64,000 nt of DNA. Origin: Leeuwenhoekiella blandensis MED217. Lineage in GTDB: Bacteria; Bacteroidota; Bacteroidia; Flavobacteriales; Flavobacteriaceae. This document shows positions 41,403 through 50,242 of the stretch, in pieces (positions within the stretch are counted from its first letter, which is position 1; every line of letters starts with the position of its first letter). The notes beneath the pieces are model-generated. The model saw only the letters and a program-made list of their open reading frames with translations, had not been told where the DNA came from and did not search any database. The translations under genes and the position numbers were made by a program. The stretch lies in contig NZ_CH672395.1 in NCBI RefSeq assembly GCF_000152985.1, positions 3,259,823-3,323,822 of the forward strand. The letters run 5' to 3'.

Positions 41403-42632
41403 CTAATCAAACTTTATCGTCTTCACCGGAGAAATACGCGTGATTACATAAGATGGAATCAAAAGCATAAGCGCGCACAATAGAAAAGTACCCAGATTGA
41501 GTAATACGATATAATACCAATCGATATAAACCGGGGCTTCACTTACATAATAGGTTTCTGGATTTAAGGTAATGAGTCCAAAATACTTTTGTATCAATAA
41601 TAAGCCGATGCCTATGATGTTCCCCCAGAACAATCCAACGCCCACAAGATACAGCGCGTTGTACATAAAGATCTTTCTTATACTCCAATTATTTGCTCCC
41701 AATGCTTTTAAGATCCCTACCATTGGAGTGCGCTCAAGAATAAGTACGAGTAGTGCAACGATCATATTGATCCCGGCTACAATGATCATCACCACAATGA
41801 TGAGCGCAATATTAAAGTCGAAAAGCGATAACCACTCAAAAATAGAATAGTATTTCTGTGTGATCGTCATGGTATTTAAAAACGAGTCTGTATGCTCATA
41901 AATGGCAGTACCAATCTCATCAAGACGATCAAAGTCGTCTACAAAAACTTCAAAACCGCCTACCTGATCCTCTTCCCATTTGTTCAATTTTTGAATATGC
42001 CTGATATCAGCAAATAGAAAACTCTCATCAAATTCTTGAAATCCGCTATCGTAAATCCCTACAATATCAAATCTTCGGTTTAGAAAGCCTCCATCTTCCT
42101 TCAAGAAAAATACAATGACCTTATCTCCGTTTTTAAATCCTAAGCGATTAGCTTGATAGCTGCTTACGAGTATTTCAGTATTTAAATTTTGGGTGTAATC
42201 GGGAACACGACCTTCGATTAGAAAATCTTCCATATAATCCCAGCGATAGTCTGCTCCTACTCCTTTTACAATAATGCCTTCAAAATCTGTCGCGGTGCGT
42301 ATAACTCCGGCTTTGGTTGCGGTCGTCTGCACGTGAGTAACTTCGGGTACCGATTCAAAATCAGGATAGAAAGGTTGATTTTTAGGAATAGGATTTAAGG
42401 TGATGTCGCTATTATTTCCATCAAATTGCGAAATAATGATATCCCCATTGAAAGCTGAAACTTTCTCTTTGATCTTTTGCTGAAGCCCAACACCCGTCGC
42501 AATGGTGATCATCATCATAACCATTCCCAAAACAATGGCGATAATTGCAATTTTAATTATAGGAGTCGAAGCAGTACTTTTATACTTCTTTGCGCCAATT
42601 ATGCGTTTAGCTGTAAAATATTCAAAATTCAA
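41403..42632 (-). CDS. ABC transporter permease, FtsX/LolCE-like
   Basis: 409 residues from a TTG start at 42632 (NFEYFTAKRIIGAKKYKS), which is the usual family start; the frame is open up to 42719 but that part reads as the antisense of the neighbouring gene. Topology: one N-terminal span (IIKIAIIAIVLGMVMMMI), a large periplasmic domain of about 210 residues, then three spans with LILERTPMVGILKALGANN. This is the MacB/LolC/E-type layout; homologues move lipoproteins to the outer membrane or act as mechanotransmitters. The ATPase is not adjacent. Its start is 7 bases from the divergent NamZ-like gene. Confidence 0.85.
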   Translation of the reverse strand: MNFEYFTAKRIIGAKKYKSTASTPIIKIAIIAIVLGMVMMMITIATGVGLQQKIKEKVSAFNGDIIISQFDGNNSDITLNPIPKNQPFYPDFESVPEVTHVQTTATKAGVIRTATDFEGIIVKGVGADYRWDYMEDFLIEGRVPDYTQNLNTEILVSSYQANRLGFKNGDKVIVFFLKEDGGFLNRRFDIVGIYDSGFQEFDESFLFADIRHIQKLNKWEEDQVGGFEVFVDDFDRLDEIGTAIYEHTDSFLNTMTITQKYYSIFEWLSLFDFNIALIIVVMIIVAGINMIVALLVLILERTPMVGILKALGANNWSIRKIFMYNALYLVGVGLFWGNIIGIGLLLIQKYFGLITLNPETYYVSEAPVYIDWYYIVLLNLGTFLLCALMLLIPSYVITRISPVKTIKFD

Positions 42633-42639
42633 TCGTCCT

Positions 42640-43914
42640 ATGGCGTTTCGTTTATTCAAAAGTACCTTTTTTTTAGTTTGTGTAATTAGTATTTCCTGCG
42701 GAAACGCTTCCGAAACCAAAAATCAAACTGAAGCTGAGCAACCCATAAATTTTAATCCGACTGATAGTAGCACCGCTAAACTGAAGGAAGCTTTAGTCTT
42801 GGGTGCAAATCAAACCGAAGCTTACTTACCTATATTAAAAGACAAAAAAGTAGCGGTAGTAGGAAACCCAAGTTCGCTTATTCTAAAAGCTCAAACTACT
42901 TCTGCAGAAAAAAAGTATACGCACTTAGTAGATTCTTTAATAGCACACAACATCACTATTGTAAAAGTATTTTCTCCTGAACACGGCTTTAGAGGAACCG
43001 CCGATGCTGGTGAAGCTGTCAAAGATGGTAAAGATCCTAAAACCGGCTTACCGGTAATTTCTTTATACGGAAGCAATAAAAAACCTAAACCAGAACAGCT
43101 GGTAGGTATTGATATTTTAGTTTTTGACATTCAGGATGTGGGCGTTCGGTTTTACACGTATATCGCTACGTTACACTACGTGATGCAGGCTGCCGCGGAA
43201 GCTTCGATACCTATTCTTGTTTTAGACCGTCCTAATCCTAACGGAAGTTATGTAGACGGCCCCGTTATGGAAGCTGAACACACCAGCTTTTTAGGAATGC
43301 ACGCCGGTGTACCGCTCGTTCACGGGATGACCATTGGTGAATATGCACAAATGATGGCTGAAGAAAATTGGTTAGAAACAAACAACACACCGCAACTCAC
43401 GGTGATTCCTATGAAAAATTACACCCACGATATGCATTACTCCCTACCGGTGCGCCCTTCTCCTAATTTACCTAATGACCAGGCCGTCATGCTTTATCCA
43501 AGTTTAGGTTTGTGTGAAGGAACCACGCTTAACGCAGGTCGTGGTACAGAAATGCAGTTTCAAATTATAGGCGCTCCATATCTTCCGGCAGAAAAGTATA
43601 CGCTGAATTATACTCCGCAACCTAATTTTGGTTCTAAAAACCCCAAGTTCAAAGGACAAACTTGTAACGGATTAGACTTGAGAAACCAAGCCCCTTTACA
43701 AAAAGTAGATCTGCGATTTATTGTGGACGCGTATCGCAATTATGAGAAGAAAGAAGAATTCTTCAATACTAAAAATTTTACGGCACACGCAGGGACTGCA
43801 CAACTGCAAAAGCAAATCGAATCAGGATTATCTCTAGATGAGATAGAACAAAGCTGGCAAATTGATTTGGAACAGTTCAAAAAACTACGCAGCAAGTATT
43901 TGTTATATAAATAG
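42640..43914 (+). CDS. DUF1343 lipoprotein, exo-beta-N-acetylmuramidase NamZ-like
   Basis: 424 residues from ATG at 42640 (MAFRLFKSTFFLVCVISISC), giving a lipoprotein signal with Cys20; an open extension to 42502 overlaps the divergent gene and is not likely. Family blocks: VVGNPSSLIL, SPEHGFRGTADAGEAV, DIQDVGVRFYTYIATLHY, VLDRPNPNGSYVDGPV and EGTTLNAGRGTEMQF. NamZ releases N-acetylmuramic acid from the non-reducing end of peptidoglycan fragments, so a cell-wall recycling role in the periplasm is likely. Followed by repeat copy A and a terminator-like inverted repeat. Confidence 0.85.
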   Translation: MAFRLFKSTFFLVCVISISCGNASETKNQTEAEQPINFNPTDSSTAKLKEALVLGANQTEAYLPILKDKKVAVVGNPSSLILKAQTTSAEKKYTHLVDSLIAHNITIVKVFSPEHGFRGTADAGEAVKDGKDPKTGLPVISLYGSNKKPKPEQLVGIDILVFDIQDVGVRFYTYIATLHYVMQAAAEASIPILVLDRPNPNGSYVDGPVMEAEHTSFLGMHAGVPLVHGMTIGEYAQMMAEENWLETNNTPQLTVIPMKNYTHDMHYSLPVRPSPNLPNDQAVMLYPSLGLCEGTTLNAGRGTEMQFQIIGAPYLPAEKYTLNYTPQPNFGSKNPKFKGQTCNGLDLRNQAPLQKVDLRFIVDAYRNYEKKEEFFNTKNFTAHAGTAQLQKQIESGLSLDEIEQSWQIDLEQFKKLRSKYLLYK

Positions 43915-43992
43915 ATCTTAAGCACTGTTTCAAACCGCAGAATTTCCAATTGAACAATTCCACAACAAATTCAATATCAAAAATCTAGCAGT

Positions 43993-44093
43993 AAACCACC
44001 TCAGAGCAAACCCATGAGGCATTGTCTGGAAACGAATGTTCGATATCGTGGCAAGCCTCGGAGTATTTGACCCTTTGGCGGTGCCAATAAAAA
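43993..44093 (+). repeat. Dispersed structured intergenic repeat, copy A
   Basis: Segments in order: CCTCAGAGC..CCATGAGG (stem I), GGAAACGAATGTTC (stem II), CGTGGCAAGCCTCGG (stem III), CCCTTTGGCGGTGCCAATAAA split as stem IV TTGGC/GCCAA with loop GGT. Nearly collinear with copies C and D. Follows the NamZ-like gene and precedes a terminator-like inverted repeat. Confidence 0.85.
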
Positions 44094-44257
44094 TGCTAGA
44101 TTAATCGAGCTTACGCTGAACTTAGCGCCTTTAAAACAGCATTTTTACGTTAATTAACGCAATTAAATACGGCGTTAACGTTTTAAAACGTTTAAATTAT
44201 TTAATTTCCCAACCTGTTATAACGATGTAGTAAATCACTATATCGTTTGATATCCGA

Positions 44258-44351
44258 AATACTTCGGGGTAGCCCTAAGGTATTCGTTAGAAACAGGTTT
44301 TCAATTTCGCGGCAAGCTCGGCTATTAAAGCCTTTGGTCTTGCCAATAAAA
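44258..44351 (+). repeat. Dispersed structured intergenic repeat, copy B (diverged)
   Basis: Stem I has become ATACTTCGGG..CCCTAAGGTAT, stem II GAAACAGGTTTTC, stem III CGCGGCAAGCTCG, stem IV TTGGT/GCCAA with a T-G pair, ending AATAAA. The sequence differs from copy A on both arms of stem I yet keeps pairing. It lies directly before the ATG at 44360, so it could also act as a 5' leader. Confidence 0.7.
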
Positions 44352-44359
44352 TTTAAACT

Positions 44360-44737
44360 ATGAAGTCTATTATAATTTTAATTTGTGCGTTTTTCTTCAG
44401 CATCCCATTTTACGGCCAGCGCCTTTATGGCTCCATCACCGATGCTAAAACACAAGAACCAATTGAAGGCGTGAACGTTTTTATAAAATCAATTAAAAAA
44501 GGGGTTACTTCAAAGAGTGACGGTATTTTTTATTTTGAACAAGCACACGGACTAGAAAAGAAAGACACGATCCTCTTTAATATGGTTGGGTATCATACGC
44601 TGAAACTGACCTTAGAACAATATCAATCTCAAGATAACGAAGTGCGATTGATTGAAGAGCAATTTGTCAATAGCAAACCTATTAAGGGTACAAATCGTGT
44701 GATCACACTTGGTGAAGCCAAGAGCAATATTAAATGA
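44360..44737 (+). CDS. Exported carboxypeptidase-regulatory-like domain protein
   Basis: 125 residues. A signal peptide (MKSIIILICAFFFSIPFYGQ, cleaved after about residue 20) is followed by one CarboxypepD_reg-like beta-sandwich: LYGSITDAKTQEPIEGVNVFI and TSKSDGIFYFE. This domain usually stands at the N-terminus of TonB-dependent SusC-type receptors; here it is alone, without the plug or barrel. The last residues (RVITLGEAKSNIK) are not a membrane anchor, so it is probably periplasmic or secreted. Ends at a strong terminator (44785-44816). It may be a remnant or a stand-alone accessory protein. Confidence 0.7.
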   Translation: MKSIIILICAFFFSIPFYGQRLYGSITDAKTQEPIEGVNVFIKSIKKGVTSKSDGIFYFEQAHGLEKKDTILFNMVGYHTLKLTLEQYQSQDNEVRLIEEQFVNSKPIKGTNRVITLGEAKSNIK

Positions 44738-44784
44738 TTACGCAAACGATATATTATTTTTAGAATCTAAACTTGTCTAAATTT

Positions 44785-44816
44785 ATACCTCGGGATTTTC
44801 CCGGGGTATTTTTTTT
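44785..44816 (+). terminator. Intrinsic terminator
   Basis: 10-bp stem ATACCTCGGG / CCCGGGGTAT (one T-G pair) with 5-base loop, followed by TTTTTTTT on the plus strand, before the serine hydrolase gene. Confidence 0.85.
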
Positions 44817-44836
44817 CAACTAATTCAATCTACGCA

Positions 44837-46120
44837 ATGAAACCTATTTTAAATCTGTGTACCATCTACTGTTGCTTGTTCCTTTTTCAAATTTCCGGCT
44901 ATGCGCAACAAGAAAGCTTGCTCCCTAAGATGCGACCGGAAGCCGCGGGAATGAGCAGTTCACGACTTGCTTATCTTGATACGATGGCGCTTGAGGCTCT
45001 CGCTCAAAAGCAAGTACCGGGAATGGTCGCTCTGGTTGCCCGTAATGGTAAAATTGTATACCACAAAGCATTTGGAGCCGCAAATGCAGCAGGTGAACCC
45101 CTTGATCTGAACTCCATTTTTAGAATCGCATCACAAACCAAAGCAATTACCTCAACTGCAGTGATGATGCTTTGGGAGCGTGGGAAATTTCAACTTGACG
45201 ATCCTATTTCAAAATACATTCCTGAGTTTAAAGATGCTCAGGTCTTAGATTCCCTATTACCTGACGGAAGCTATACAACCAAGCCGGCAGCACGTCCCAT
45301 AACGATTAGACATTTGCTTACGCACACCTCAGGAATTGGCTATGGTGCTATCGATGGCGACCCCAGATTTAAGAAGATCTATAAAAAAGCCGGCATCACC
45401 GACCTTTTTACTACTGAAAAAATCACGATTGAAGAAAGTGTCAAGAAACTTGCAAAACTGCCATTGCATCACAATCCCGGTGAGAATTTCACGTATAGCG
45501 AAGGGCTCGACGTATTGGGGTATTTTATTGAGATCATTTCCGGCAAGCCGCTTGACGAGTTTTTTAGAACTGAAATCTTTGAACCTTTAAAAATGAACAA
45601 CACGTTCTTTTATCTCCCAAAAGAAAAACGAGACCTTCTGGTTTCTGTTCAAACGAAGAAGGAAGGTGATTGGATTGATTTCCCAACCACCTTTTACGAT
45701 CCTGATTATCCAAAAAAAGGAAAAATGACTTTCTTCTCCGGTGGCGCCGGACTTTCAAGCACTCCGGTAGATTATGCGCAATTTCTTCAAACGTACCTCA
45801 ATAAAGGTATACTCAATGGAAACAGAATTTTAAGCCGTACAACCGTCGATTTTATTCTAAAAAATCAAATTGGAGATATTTGGAAAGGTAATGGTTCACA
45901 TCACGGCCTTGCGTTTAGTGTAGTTGATGACCTAGGTGCTGCCAAAGGCGGTAATGGAAGTGCAGGCACTTTTGAGTGGGGCGGTTATTTCAACACGCAA
46001 TATTTTGCTGATCCTGAAGAACAACTCATCGGTATTATAATGAAGCAAACACAGCAAGTAGGTGGAGATGAAACCTCTTGGAAGTTAAGAAATATTGTTT
46101 TTGCGGCGATTGCTGATTAA
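44837..46120 (+). CDS. Exported serine hydrolase, class C beta-lactamase/EstB family
   Basis: 427 residues with signal peptide (cleavage near GYAQ, residue 24). The catalytic SxxK is Ser99-Gln-Thr-Lys102 in RIASQTKAIT; the Tyr of the second motif is Tyr220 in FTYSEGLDVLG, the EstB-like YSxxxDVLG form rather than YxN; HTSGIGYG and the C-terminal GGNGSAGTFEWGG complete the family pattern. These enzymes are esterases, D-amino peptidases or beta-lactamases; the reaction is not predictable. Close to an exported M28 peptidase gene on the same strand (138-base gap), suggesting degradation of external substrates. Confidence 0.88.
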   Translation: MKPILNLCTIYCCLFLFQISGYAQQESLLPKMRPEAAGMSSSRLAYLDTMALEALAQKQVPGMVALVARNGKIVYHKAFGAANAAGEPLDLNSIFRIASQTKAITSTAVMMLWERGKFQLDDPISKYIPEFKDAQVLDSLLPDGSYTTKPAARPITIRHLLTHTSGIGYGAIDGDPRFKKIYKKAGITDLFTTEKITIEESVKKLAKLPLHHNPGENFTYSEGLDVLGYFIEIISGKPLDEFFRTEIFEPLKMNNTFFYLPKEKRDLLVSVQTKKEGDWIDFPTTFYDPDYPKKGKMTFFSGGAGLSSTPVDYAQFLQTYLNKGILNGNRILSRTTVDFILKNQIGDIWKGNGSHHGLAFSVVDDLGAAKGGNGSAGTFEWGGYFNTQYFADPEEQLIGIIMKQTQQVGGDETSWKLRNIVFAAIAD

Positions 46121-46258
46121 TTCTGAATTTTTCTCGATTAAATCTATTTTTCGATAAAAGTAAAAAGCGAGAATGATTAATCGCTCTTTTTATTCAGCAG
46201 AACCAATCGAAGTTTTAATTTTAAGGTCTAACACTTAAAAGCACTTAAATTTATTTTA

Positions 46259-47809
46259 ATGAAAAAAACGTTTTACTTATGTATGCTTGGCGCCAGTCTG
46301 AGCACCGGCCTTTTTGCGCAAACGCAAGAAGAAACGGTTGACGCGATCGTTAAAGAAGCAACCGAAAATTCACAACTTAAACTACTTGCTCACCAACTTC
46401 TGGATGTTGTGGGACCACGACTTGTAGGAACTCCAGAAATGAAACAAGCGCACGATTGGGCTGTTGACACCTATACCGATTGGGGTATCGAAGCTGAAAA
46501 TCAGCAGTGGGGCGTTTGGAAAGGTTGGGATCGTGGCATCACCCATATCGATTTGGTTAGTCCGCGCAGTGTAAGTCTTGAAGGTATGCAGTTGGCTTGG
46601 TCTCCTGCAACCAAATCAAAAGGTGTAGAGGCTGAAGTTGTAGTGCTTCCGGAAGCTAAAGATTCGGTTAGCTTTAAAAATATGCTTTCTCAGGTAGAAG
46701 GAAAATTTGTTTTGGTTTCTATGCCACAACCTACCGGTAGACCTGACGACAATTGGGAAGAATGGGCGACTCCTGAGTCTTTTGAGAAAATGAAAAAAGA
46801 CCGTGATGCGCTTAATGACGCTTGGAATGCGCGCATCAAAGCTACAGGATATTCTTCAAGAGAACTTCCTAAAATATTAGAAGAAGCAGGAGCTGTTGGT
46901 GTGATTACCAGCAACTGGTCACGCGGTTTTGGTGTAAACAAAGTATTTTCTGCCTATACCGAAGAAATCCCGATGGTGGATATCGCTTTAGAAGATTATG
47001 GTCTGCTTTACCGTCTTGCAGATTACGGCGACAAGCCTGTGATCAAAGTGGTTGCAGAATCTGAAGAATTGGGTGAAATGCCAACATTCAACACCATCGC
47101 TCAAATAAAAGGAAGTGAAAAGCCTGATGAGTATGTGATTCTTTCAGCCCATTTTGACTCTTGGGATGGTGGCCAGGGAGCAACAGACAACGGTACAGGA
47201 ACTTTGGTAATGATGGAAGCTATGCGCATCTTAAAGCAAGTTTATCCTAATCCAAAACGCACCATTCTCGTAGGACATTGGGGAAGTGAAGAGCAAGGGC
47301 TTAACGGGTCTCGTTCTTTTGTAAAAGATCATCCGGAAATCGTAGCGGGTGTTCAAGCGGTATTTAATCAGGATAATGGTACAGGTCGCGTGGCTAATAT
47401 TTCAGGAAACGGATTCTTAAATGCTTACGATTATTTAGGCAGTTGGTTAAGCGCTGTTCCTGATGAAGTAGCACGTATTGAAACCCATTTCCCGGGAACT
47501 CCTGGTCGTGGTGGTTCTGACTACGCTTCTTTTGTAGCGGCTGGTGCTCCTGCATTCAACCTAAGTTCGTTAAGCTGGAATTACTGGAACTACACCTGGC
47601 ACACCAACCGTGATACTTATGATAAGATCGTTTGGGACGATGTGCAAAACAATGCGATCCTGACTGCGGTTTTAGCGTACATGGCAAGTGAAGACGACGA
47701 AAAAACTTCTCGTGAGCAAATCGTTCTTCCTATAAACAGAAGATCTGGTGAGCAAATGACTTGGCCAACACCTCGTGATGGAAACCGTCGCGGTGGACTA
47801 GACGACTAA
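46259..47809 (+). CDS. Exported M28 family zinc peptidase
   Basis: 516 residues. Signal peptide MKKTFYLCMLGASLSTGLFA, cleaved near residue 20. PA-like insertion region in the middle (EEAGAVGVITSNWSRG), then the M28 aminopeptidase domain. Zinc ligands by position: His298 and Asp310 (SAHFDSWDGGQGATDNGTG), Glu345 after general base Glu344 (GSEEQG), Asp372 (NQDNGTG), His448 (WHTNRDTYDK). All are present, so it should be active as a di-zinc aminopeptidase or carboxypeptidase in the periplasm or outside. Ends at a terminator shared with the DUF1028 gene. Confidence 0.93.
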   Translation: MKKTFYLCMLGASLSTGLFAQTQEETVDAIVKEATENSQLKLLAHQLLDVVGPRLVGTPEMKQAHDWAVDTYTDWGIEAENQQWGVWKGWDRGITHIDLVSPRSVSLEGMQLAWSPATKSKGVEAEVVVLPEAKDSVSFKNMLSQVEGKFVLVSMPQPTGRPDDNWEEWATPESFEKMKKDRDALNDAWNARIKATGYSSRELPKILEEAGAVGVITSNWSRGFGVNKVFSAYTEEIPMVDIALEDYGLLYRLADYGDKPVIKVVAESEELGEMPTFNTIAQIKGSEKPDEYVILSAHFDSWDGGQGATDNGTGTLVMMEAMRILKQVYPNPKRTILVGHWGSEEQGLNGSRSFVKDHPEIVAGVQAVFNQDNGTGRVANISGNGFLNAYDYLGSWLSAVPDEVARIETHFPGTPGRGGSDYASFVAAGAPAFNLSSLSWNYWNYTWHTNRDTYDKIVWDDVQNNAILTAVLAYMASEDDEKTSREQIVLPINRRSGEQMTWPTPRDGNRRGGLDD

Positions 47810-47831
47810 AGTCGATTAAATATAAAAATAG

Positions 47832-47866
47832 AAATGCCTGAGTAACGTACTCAGGCATTTTTTTAT
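47832..47866. terminator. Bidirectional intrinsic terminator
   Basis: 13-bp perfect stem AAATGCCTGAGTA / TACTCAGGCATTT, 3-base loop, then TTTT; lies between the convergent M28 peptidase and DUF1028 genes. Confidence 0.88.
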
Positions 47867-47891
47867 GCTTTCTAAAAAACTTCAAGTTGAA

Positions 47892-48878
47892 TTATAAATT
47901 CTGAATTTGCTCAACTTCTGATGCGCTCACGGTAAGCAATCCCGGTTTTACTAAGCGTCCTATCATTTCGCGCCAATTTTCATCCTGTTCAAAAATCGCC
48001 TTAAAAATAGGTTTTGCTTCCTCAAGTTGACCGTCATTGGCCATCGCTACCGCCTTCCAAAATTTCATTTCCAAATTATCGGGAAACATTGTTTCGGCGG
48101 TACCATATTGTTTTAACGCTTCGGGCATATCACCTGCTTCTACAGCCAGATCGCCGCGGTTCATATATTCGTATGCTCGGGCAACCTTCAGTAACCGATC
48201 TAATTCTTCAATGGGATTTTGGTGATCATCTACACGCAAATTGATCTTATATTCTTCCCACGGATTCTCAACCAATTCTGGTCCTACAACGATCAGTGCA
48301 GCAGATTGCTTTCCGCGGATATCACCACCTGCAGCTTGGGCCGCTTTTAAAACCTCAACCATACGCTCTGCTAACGGAAGTTTACTATGCTTCTCAAAAG
48401 CCGCAGCCATCGCAGGAACAGTTTGATCGGTCAACATCATATTAGCCTGCACCGAAAAATTATCTCCGGTAATCTGACTGGCATAAACTACACATTTTTC
48501 ACCCGTGTAGGCTGAAGCATTTCCGTTGACATCTAAAAAAGCGACTTGCCGATAGGCTTTCCCTTCATCTTCGGCGATAAGCTGTGCAAGTGCAGCTTCC
48601 GCAGACATTCCTTCCTGCATCAAGGCTAAACCTTTAGGACCGTAAGAAGGATTCACGAAAGATTGTGTAGCAACCACTCCTACTCCACTCTTTCCCCAAC
48701 TTACCAAAGAACCCACGCTAAACCAATGGCTTTGTACCGCAACAGCCATTTCTCCGGTCTCAGCGTCGCGAGCAACAATAGAAAACGTGTGTGCAAACGC
48801 ACTTTTATCGGCGTCAATTTGTTGGCTAAAACCTGTTGCTGTAAAAGCTAGAATTAAAATACTTATAATGCTTTTCAT
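47892..48878 (-). CDS. Exported DUF1028 protein with TPR-like tail
   Basis: 328 residues, signal peptide ending near GFSQQ (residue 19). The DUF1028 domain is clear: HTFSIVARDAETGEMAVAVQSHWFSVG, WGKSGVGVVATQSFVNPSYGP, followed by AALAQLIAEDEGKAYRQVAFLD. The fold is thought to be Ntn-hydrolase-like, activity unproven. The C-terminal 90 residues (ARAYEYMNRGDLAVEAGDMPEALKQYG) look like tetratricopeptide helices. It begins five bases after the stop of the YkgJ-type gene, so both are one operon. Confidence 0.85.
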   Translation of the reverse strand: MKSIISILILAFTATGFSQQIDADKSAFAHTFSIVARDAETGEMAVAVQSHWFSVGSLVSWGKSGVGVVATQSFVNPSYGPKGLALMQEGMSAEAALAQLIAEDEGKAYRQVAFLDVNGNASAYTGEKCVVYASQITGDNFSVQANMMLTDQTVPAMAAAFEKHSKLPLAERMVEVLKAAQAAGGDIRGKQSAALIVVGPELVENPWEEYKINLRVDDHQNPIEELDRLLKVARAYEYMNRGDLAVEAGDMPEALKQYGTAETMFPDNLEMKFWKAVAMANDGQLEEAKPIFKAIFEQDENWREMIGRLVKPGLLTVSASEVEQIQNL

Positions 48879-48883
48879 ACGTC

Positions 48884-49381
48884 TTATTTCAGTTTAATGC
48901 GTTCTTTCATTTGCTCAACGATATTATACGCCGCCGGGCAAATCGCAACATTTTTTAAGGTTAGATTGGTGATCTGCTGAAATTTCTTTCGGTCTGTATG
49001 CGGGAATTCGGCACAGGCTTTGGGGCGCACATCGTAGATCATACAGTAATTATCTGCTCCCAGAAAGGTACACGGCACTTCCTGTAATACATAATCGTTA
49101 TCTTCATCAACGCGCAAATAGGTCTCAATAAACTGCGCATCTTTCATTCTAAAATGCTTGGCGATCCTGCTCACATCACGATCGGTAAATAACGGTCCTG
49201 TTGTTTTACAGCAATTTGCGCACGTAAGACAGTCGGTGCGCTCAAACTCCTCCTCGTGCAACTCCTGCATCTGATAATCCAGATCTTTGGGCGGTTTGCG
49301 CTTCAGCTTTTTAAAATAGGCAGCAGTCTCTTTATGCTTATCTTTGGCCAGATTGGGCAACTGCTCAATAAATTCATCCAT
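48884..49381 (-). CDS. YkgJ family cysteine cluster protein
   Basis: 165 residues with the YkgJ/UPF0153 cysteine pattern: CLTCANCCK, CTFLGADNYCMIYDVRPKAC and FPHTDRKKF, with a last Cys in VAICPAAYN. Family members bind zinc or an iron-sulfur cluster; function unknown. It is first of a two-gene unit with the DUF1028 protein and is divergent from the methyltransferase gene (35-base gap). A -7 box (49386-49393) ends only four bases before the ATG, which predicts a leaderless message. Confidence 0.85.
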   Translation of the reverse strand: MDEFIEQLPNLAKDKHKETAAYFKKLKRKPPKDLDYQMQELHEEEFERTDCLTCANCCKTTGPLFTDRDVSRIAKHFRMKDAQFIETYLRVDEDNDYVLQEVPCTFLGADNYCMIYDVRPKACAEFPHTDRKKFQQITNLTLKNVAICPAAYNIVEQMKERIKLK

Positions 49382-49385
49382 ACCG

Positions 49386-49393
49386 CAAAAATA
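49386..49393 (-). promoter_or_regulatory. Candidate -7 promoter element of the YkgJ-type gene (TATTTTTG)
   Basis: Matches TAnnTTTG on the minus strand and ends four bases before the ATG. No clear TTG is found 17-23 bases further upstream. Confidence 0.4.
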
Positions 49394-49416
49394 AGCATTT
49401 AAAGCCCCTATAGTTT

Positions 49417-50148
49417 ATGGCCAAAAAAGATTCTAAAAACCCCGATATATTTGGTCAAGCTTTACTTGATTTTCACAACGACAAGTATTCTGAAGATATT
49501 ACAGTGATCTCGTCACTTACCGAAGATGATGAGATTCCTGTTCCTTATCTCTTCCGCAGTTATGAAGAAATGCCTGAAGTGGAACAAAAAGCGCTTCAAC
49601 TGGCTCAAGGAAAAACCTTAGACATTGGTGCCTGCGCCGGAAGCCACACTTTATACCTTCAAAATAAAGGTATTGAGGTTACTGCTTTAGATATTTCTGA
49701 AGGAGCTATTGAGGTTTGTAAAAGTCGCGGAGTTAAGAGCACACAAATCACAGACATCTTAGATTATAGAGAAAGTGGCTACGATACGCTTTTATTAATA
49801 ATGAATGGCACCGGTATTTTTCAAACGCTTAAAAAGACTGAAAGCTATCTCACCCATTTGCGTTCTTTACTCAAAACCGACGGTCAAATTCTGGTTGACT
49901 CTTCAGACATCGCTTTTATGTATGAGGAAGAAGATGGGAGTTACTGGCGTGACGCAAGTCGTGATTATTATGGGGAGGTCACCTTTCAAATCAACTATAA
50001 AAACCAGACCTCAGCAGCTTTTGACTGGTTGTATCTAGATTTTAAAACTTTAAAAAAAGAAGCAGAAAAAGCAGGTTTTACTTGCGAAAAAATTTGTGAC
50101 GGGCCACATTATGATTTTTTAGCACGCTTGATAAAAACTGAATCCTAA
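49417..50148 (+). CDS. Class I SAM-dependent methyltransferase
   Basis: 243 residues. The SAM-binding motif I is LDIGACAGSHTLYL (about residue 69), followed by the acidic end of strand 2 (VTALDIS) and motif-like LLLIMNGTGIF in place of the usual motif IV. N-terminal segment is short and charged; no signal peptide. The substrate cannot be told. It is divergent from the YkgJ-type gene and followed by a lipoprotein gene on the same strand (94-base gap). Confidence 0.85.
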   Translation: MAKKDSKNPDIFGQALLDFHNDKYSEDITVISSLTEDDEIPVPYLFRSYEEMPEVEQKALQLAQGKTLDIGACAGSHTLYLQNKGIEVTALDISEGAIEVCKSRGVKSTQITDILDYRESGYDTLLLIMNGTGIFQTLKKTESYLTHLRSLLKTDGQILVDSSDIAFMYEEEDGSYWRDASRDYYGEVTFQINYKNQTSAAFDWLYLDFKTLKKEAEKAGFTCEKICDGPHYDFLARLIKTES

Positions 50149-50242
50149 AAATTAGCGTAAATATTAAAAACATCACAAAGCTTTTACAACAAGAGCTCAA
50201 GCTAAAACGTTTAGTTATTTTAGCGAAACCTAAATTAATACA

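Larger units (their letters stand above)
43915..44359. other. Intergenic region holding two copies of the structured repeat
   Basis: No gene is seen. The region contains copy A (43993-44093), a terminator-like inverted repeat (AAAAATGCT 44089-44097 with AGCATTTTT 44138-44146, enclosing a small CGCT/AGCG stem), a hairpin AACGAT.TAGT/ACTA.ATCGTT at about 44220-44248, and copy B (44258-44351), which ends 8 bases before the next start codon. Confidence 0.7.
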
